The notes beneath the pieces are model-generated. The model made no database searches and had not been told where the DNA came from. It worked only from the letters and a program-made list of their open reading frames with translations. Shown one piece after another: positions 12,571 to 64,000 of a DNA stretch of 64,000 nt. Position 1 is the stretch's first letter. Every line of letters begins with the position of its first letter. The translations under genes were made by a program, and so were the position numbers. The DNA comes from Tubiluchus corallicola (lineage: Eukaryota; Priapulida; Priapulimorpha; Priapulimorphida; Tubiluchidae): contig JAQGDQ010000311.1 in the NCBI GenBank assembly GCA_030141605.1, forward strand, positions 189,001-253,000, read 5' to 3'.

Positions 12571-15076
12571 ATACCTAGGAATTTATTAGCAGAAGAAAAC
12601 AGCCACCCACAGCAAAACTAGATCTAGAGACACCTATCGGTAGCGAAATGAAACGTAAAAATAGTCATTAATCACAGTGATATGAAAATAATGGTAAATC
12701 CCAATTTAGTTTGATTATTGGTCAATAGCTATACTAAATCATTGTAAAAGTAATTAAATAAGACCAATGTTTATGTTTATCATAACTACCGCATTTGTTT
12801 CTGCACCCACATTAAAATACATAAGCAATGCACACATGGATACATGTATAGCTATCACCATAAAAGGGATAGTGTGCATATTATTTTGGTATTACATTTA
12901 GCTATAAAATTTGACAGATTGCTGTCAATTTAACTGGAATCTTTGTGCTTATGCAAAGAGTAAATGATACTGGTTGTTCACACAAAATCTATCATCACCG
13001 TTTTAATCCCAAATGTCGTCACTGCCATTATTAAGCACAAGAGTCTGCAAAAATACGGTGCATGAACCAAAATGCAGTTCCAAAAGCATAAAAAATTATC
13101 ATCATCATAATCAATTTTTATTTATTGCAAGTGCAGTGATACATTATGCGCAAATGCAAACATTTATATACATTTTACAAAAATAACTCAATCTTTTCAA
13201 TAAAAAAGACAAGTAGTAGACCAAAAGCAGACTAGTAAAAAAATTATGAGGGACCTATCATAGAGCAGAAAACCAAAAATTTTCAGAATTGTTTTACAGT
13301 TGTAATTTTTTAATTGTACACTTCAGTTAAACACTACTGTTAACACCAACAGGATGGCGTATGGTTGTGTTTGTCAAGGTGACCAAAACCATTCCAATTT
13401 TGCAAAAGAATGGACTAACAAAAGCCAACATAAAAATACGTGAATACAAATTACCAGCTAAAAGACAGCACAATACACAAGCGACTTTATCAAGGCTCTA
13501 TTCAGAATTTCTATTGCAAATACACGTTCTGATAATGCCTTACTTAACAGACATGGTAAACATTCTTAACACAGTCACTGACTGCCTATTACAAAAAGGG
13601 TAAACCACAGAATAACAGTAATACAGTCAACCTCGGGTATAAGGTACTCGCTTATAAGGGACATTCGCTTATAAGGGACCACCAACACCGGTCCCGATTT
13701 TTCATAACGTTTTTCCTTATAAAATCTTCATATATAAGCTATTCGGATACAAGGGACTTTTGATTATAAGGGACGATTACTTCAGGTCCCGCGTAATAGA
13801 AATCCAGGTAAATTACCTCGCATATAAGGGACCCTATGACCAAAGTGAAATTGATCGATTTTTAACCTCAATTTTTTGCAAACTCGGCTTTCATACAGCT
13901 CAGTTTCCGCGGTCACATACATCTCGCATCACTGGAGGAACTTCCTACATACCATTTGCACTGAATGTGTAGCAATAATCCACAAAAATATAGGTAAAAA
14001 TACAGAAAAGTACAGGTCTAGATACACCCTCAGTTTGACTCAACTTCAGCGATAAGGGACATCGGATATAAAGGACGGTTTTTCCCGGTCCGGAGGGGTC
14101 CCTTATATCCGAGGTTGACTGTAGTACTAAATGACAAATAACACGAGAAACCTAATTAGCTTTGCACAGCAAATAGGTGAAACAGCAACAGTCCTTTATG
14201 TACAAGCTTGATAACAAATAAATAACGATACACAAATTCCAGAAATGAATACAAACAACTTTGCTATATTCAGCACATAAAACCAAGTCGAATGCTTTTC
14301 TTACTGTTAATTTTATATATTACACGATTAAATAGTTATTATGCGACTAAACTATTATCAGCAAGTGCATAAGATGCACACTTTATAATGCAACGTAAAA
14401 CATGTGAGAAACGTACAAAAACTAGAATCTTGATGTCACCAAACAATTTGGGCAGATTACAAATTTACCGTCATTTAACTGAGATAAAGCTTCCATATTT
14501 ACAATTGTTGTAACAGTGTATATTTACAAGTATACTGATGACTAAATAACTAAACTAGTTATACAAACAAGGCCAGTATAGTAATTAAGTAAAGTTACGT
14601 CAACAATCAATGCAAGCCTTTAAAATCACACAGTGACAATACTATTCAGCTTAAACTTACAGTAGAAACCACTGTAGCACTACTACAAATTGGCTAGAAA
14701 ACTGAGAAAAGTTACTATAAAACAGGAAGTGACATTATAAAATTCATCACAGATGGTTTAACAAGCTGCAATTATGATGTATCACAAACCATTAATATAA
14801 CAGTTGAGCTTATAGCAGCTGCCTATGGTTATTCCTCTGCTGTACAAGACAAGAAGACACTTACCATAACAATAACTGTCGTCGTGGCAACATAAAGCAG
14901 TTTCCAAACTTGTTTGTACCAAACAAATTCCAAGACAAGTAACAGCTGTAGACTGGGCAAAAATGACATAGAATGGATTGCCAAACTGTGAAAAGCACAA
15001 CTTAGTTGCTACAAAAAATCTGATAAAATTGAAGTGACAAGCTTTTTCTTGGCATGTAGAAAAAACCGCAGGCAAG
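12571..15076. other. Intergenic stretch between MYO9 3' end and ZNF474-like 5' end
   Basis: AT-rich, no coding exon seen on either strand. A TA-flanked DNA transposon remnant occupies 13624-14121. Short open frames at 13361-13603 (+) and 14782-15075 (-) have no recognisable similarity. Confidence 0.6.
13624..14121. mobile_element. Tc/mariner (Tigger-like) non-autonomous element
   Basis: Ends CAGTCAACCTCGG and CCGAGGTTGACTG, flanked by TA. Inside are several CTTATAAGGGAC-type subterminal repeats. 498 bases. Confidence 0.85.
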
Positions 15077-15082
15077 TTTATT
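15077..15082 (-). terminator. MYO9 poly(A) signal
   Basis: AATAAA on the minus strand, 50 bases after the MYO9 stop codon; it would give a very short 3' UTR. Confidence 0.6.
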
Positions 15083-15131
15083 TATGTTCGTCCTAGTGTT
15101 TGCATAAATTAAGAAGACAAAAAGTCTAGTT

Positions 15132-63279
<48,148 letters not shown>

Positions 63280-63344
63280 CTGAAAAATTTCAATATTTTC
63301 CTGTTACTTCACATTAATTATTTATGATCTTTATTTCACAATGT

Positions 63345-63425
63345 GAGCTTGCAAACCAAAACCATCCGTAAGTCGGCATAGTTAAAACTACGTTATGATG
63401 CTTCAAAACAGAACGCACCAAAAAT
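63345..63425 (-). repeat. Dispersed repeat B, copy 2 (inverted)
   Basis: Reverse complement reads TTTTGAAGCATCATAACGTA, TTTTAACTATGCCGACTTAC, GGATGGTTTTGGTTTGCAAG. About 80% identical to 16165-16262 by eye. Confidence 0.75.
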
Positions 63426-63967
63426 TTGGTAAAATGTCGATTTTTCATTTTTATGAAAACAAATGCTAAATACACTGGACATTTATATTCTAGCATCAAA
63501 TTATCAGCAAAATGTCCAGAAGATACTAAACAATTGATTTTATAACTCCTTACCCACTTTTCTGTCTAGAAACTAGTGCTGCAATTGTAAAAAAACTTGT
63601 ATTTTCTAACTCCGATTGTAGCTCGTGGCAGCAGCCATTTCGTTTCGGGTTTTCCTGTTGACAAGACCAGATTTTCGTCAGAAAAAGCCATCTACTGGAT
63701 TTAAACGTAACTTCAATTTGTTTTTGTAAAATCCATAGTAACCACACTTTTTACGGTTGCTAAGTGTTTTGTAGAGACGTGGCAAAAAAACAATGGCTGA
63801 CTTTAACAGTGATTTTCTCAAGATTGTTTTCCAGTGTGTAGCCTGCACCTCAACTTCAACGTGGATTATCTCAGCTTAGAAATAAGATAGAGCGATGAGC
63901 TTGGTATCAAAACGATCCTAATGTAATGGAGGTTCAGGTTGTGTGAATAACTAGCGAAGGTTAATTG

Positions 63968-64000
63968 CCGACTTATGGATGATTTTGCTATGCCAAGCAC
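63968..64000 (+). repeat. Dispersed repeat B, edge fragment
   Basis: GCCGACTTATGGATGATTTT then GCTATGCCAAGC matches the core of repeat B and runs off the window. Confidence 0.6.

Larger units (their letters stand above)
63280..64000 (-). other. MYO9 intron at the window edge
   Basis: No exon recognised. The preceding exon should encode the LHL...YNYLNQ segment of the motor, and it is not here. Contains one full and one edge-truncated copy of the repeat described at 16165-16262. Confidence 0.6.

Noticed and set aside
63550-63747. Candidate upstream MYO9 exon ending AGTGG/GTAAGG
   Set aside because: The translation (ending TIAALVSRQKSG) bears no resemblance to the motor segment expected before SNCYTL.

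Overview
This window is nuclear DNA of an animal, almost certainly an invertebrate. It is AT-rich. The coding sequence is broken into short exons of about 40 to 300 bases with GT-AG introns, and the introns are full of microsatellites, minisatellites and small DNA transposons. The two protein genes are metazoan families. The species cannot be named from the sequence; an early-branching animal is possible but not shown.

All recognised host genes lie on the minus strand. From about 15.1 kb to the right-hand edge runs one large gene, a class IX unconventional myosin (MYO9, a motor fused to a RhoGAP). I could place 42 coding exons joined in one open frame of 1,820 codons ending in TAA at 15132-15134. 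A poly(A) signal (AATAAA on the minus strand) follows at 15077-15082. The upstream part of the gene (in other myosins IX a Ras-association domain, the P-loop and switch I) lies beyond base 64000. Inside the window, in protein order, are the rest of the motor core, a basic loop 2, the actin-binding segment, the converter, four IQ motifs, a coiled coil, a low-complexity linker, an atypical first C1 zinc domain, the conserved pre-C1 region, a second canonical C1 domain, the RhoGAP domain with its arginine finger, and a basic C-terminal tail.

From about 12.5 kb to the left edge, on the same strand, is a C2HC zinc-finger gene resembling ZNF474. Six exons (418 codons) are visible. The first is a short exon in a GC-rich patch at 12.43-12.56 kb, followed by a 7 kb first intron. 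The last visible exon runs off base 1 still open. The two genes are head-to-tail, separated by about 2.5 kb that holds a TA-flanked DNA transposon remnant.

The introns hold two copies of a tRNA-derived SINE (one seeding a 750-base ATC microsatellite), three fragments of L2/CR1-like LINEs, two hAT-type elements (one with a perfect 8-base target duplication), several TA-flanked Tigger-like elements (one keeping a CENP-B-type helix-turn-helix fragment), a three-copy MITE family with matching inverted ends, and at least ten minisatellites.

The most unusual feature is that some tandem repeats contain splice junctions of MYO9. The 2 kb, 32-base array at 29.7-31.7 kb carries the last 15 bases of an exon plus its GTAAGT donor in nearly every unit. 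A second array (about 100-base units) repeats another exon end with its donor. At a third exon the acceptor and the first 16 exonic bases are duplicated upstream.
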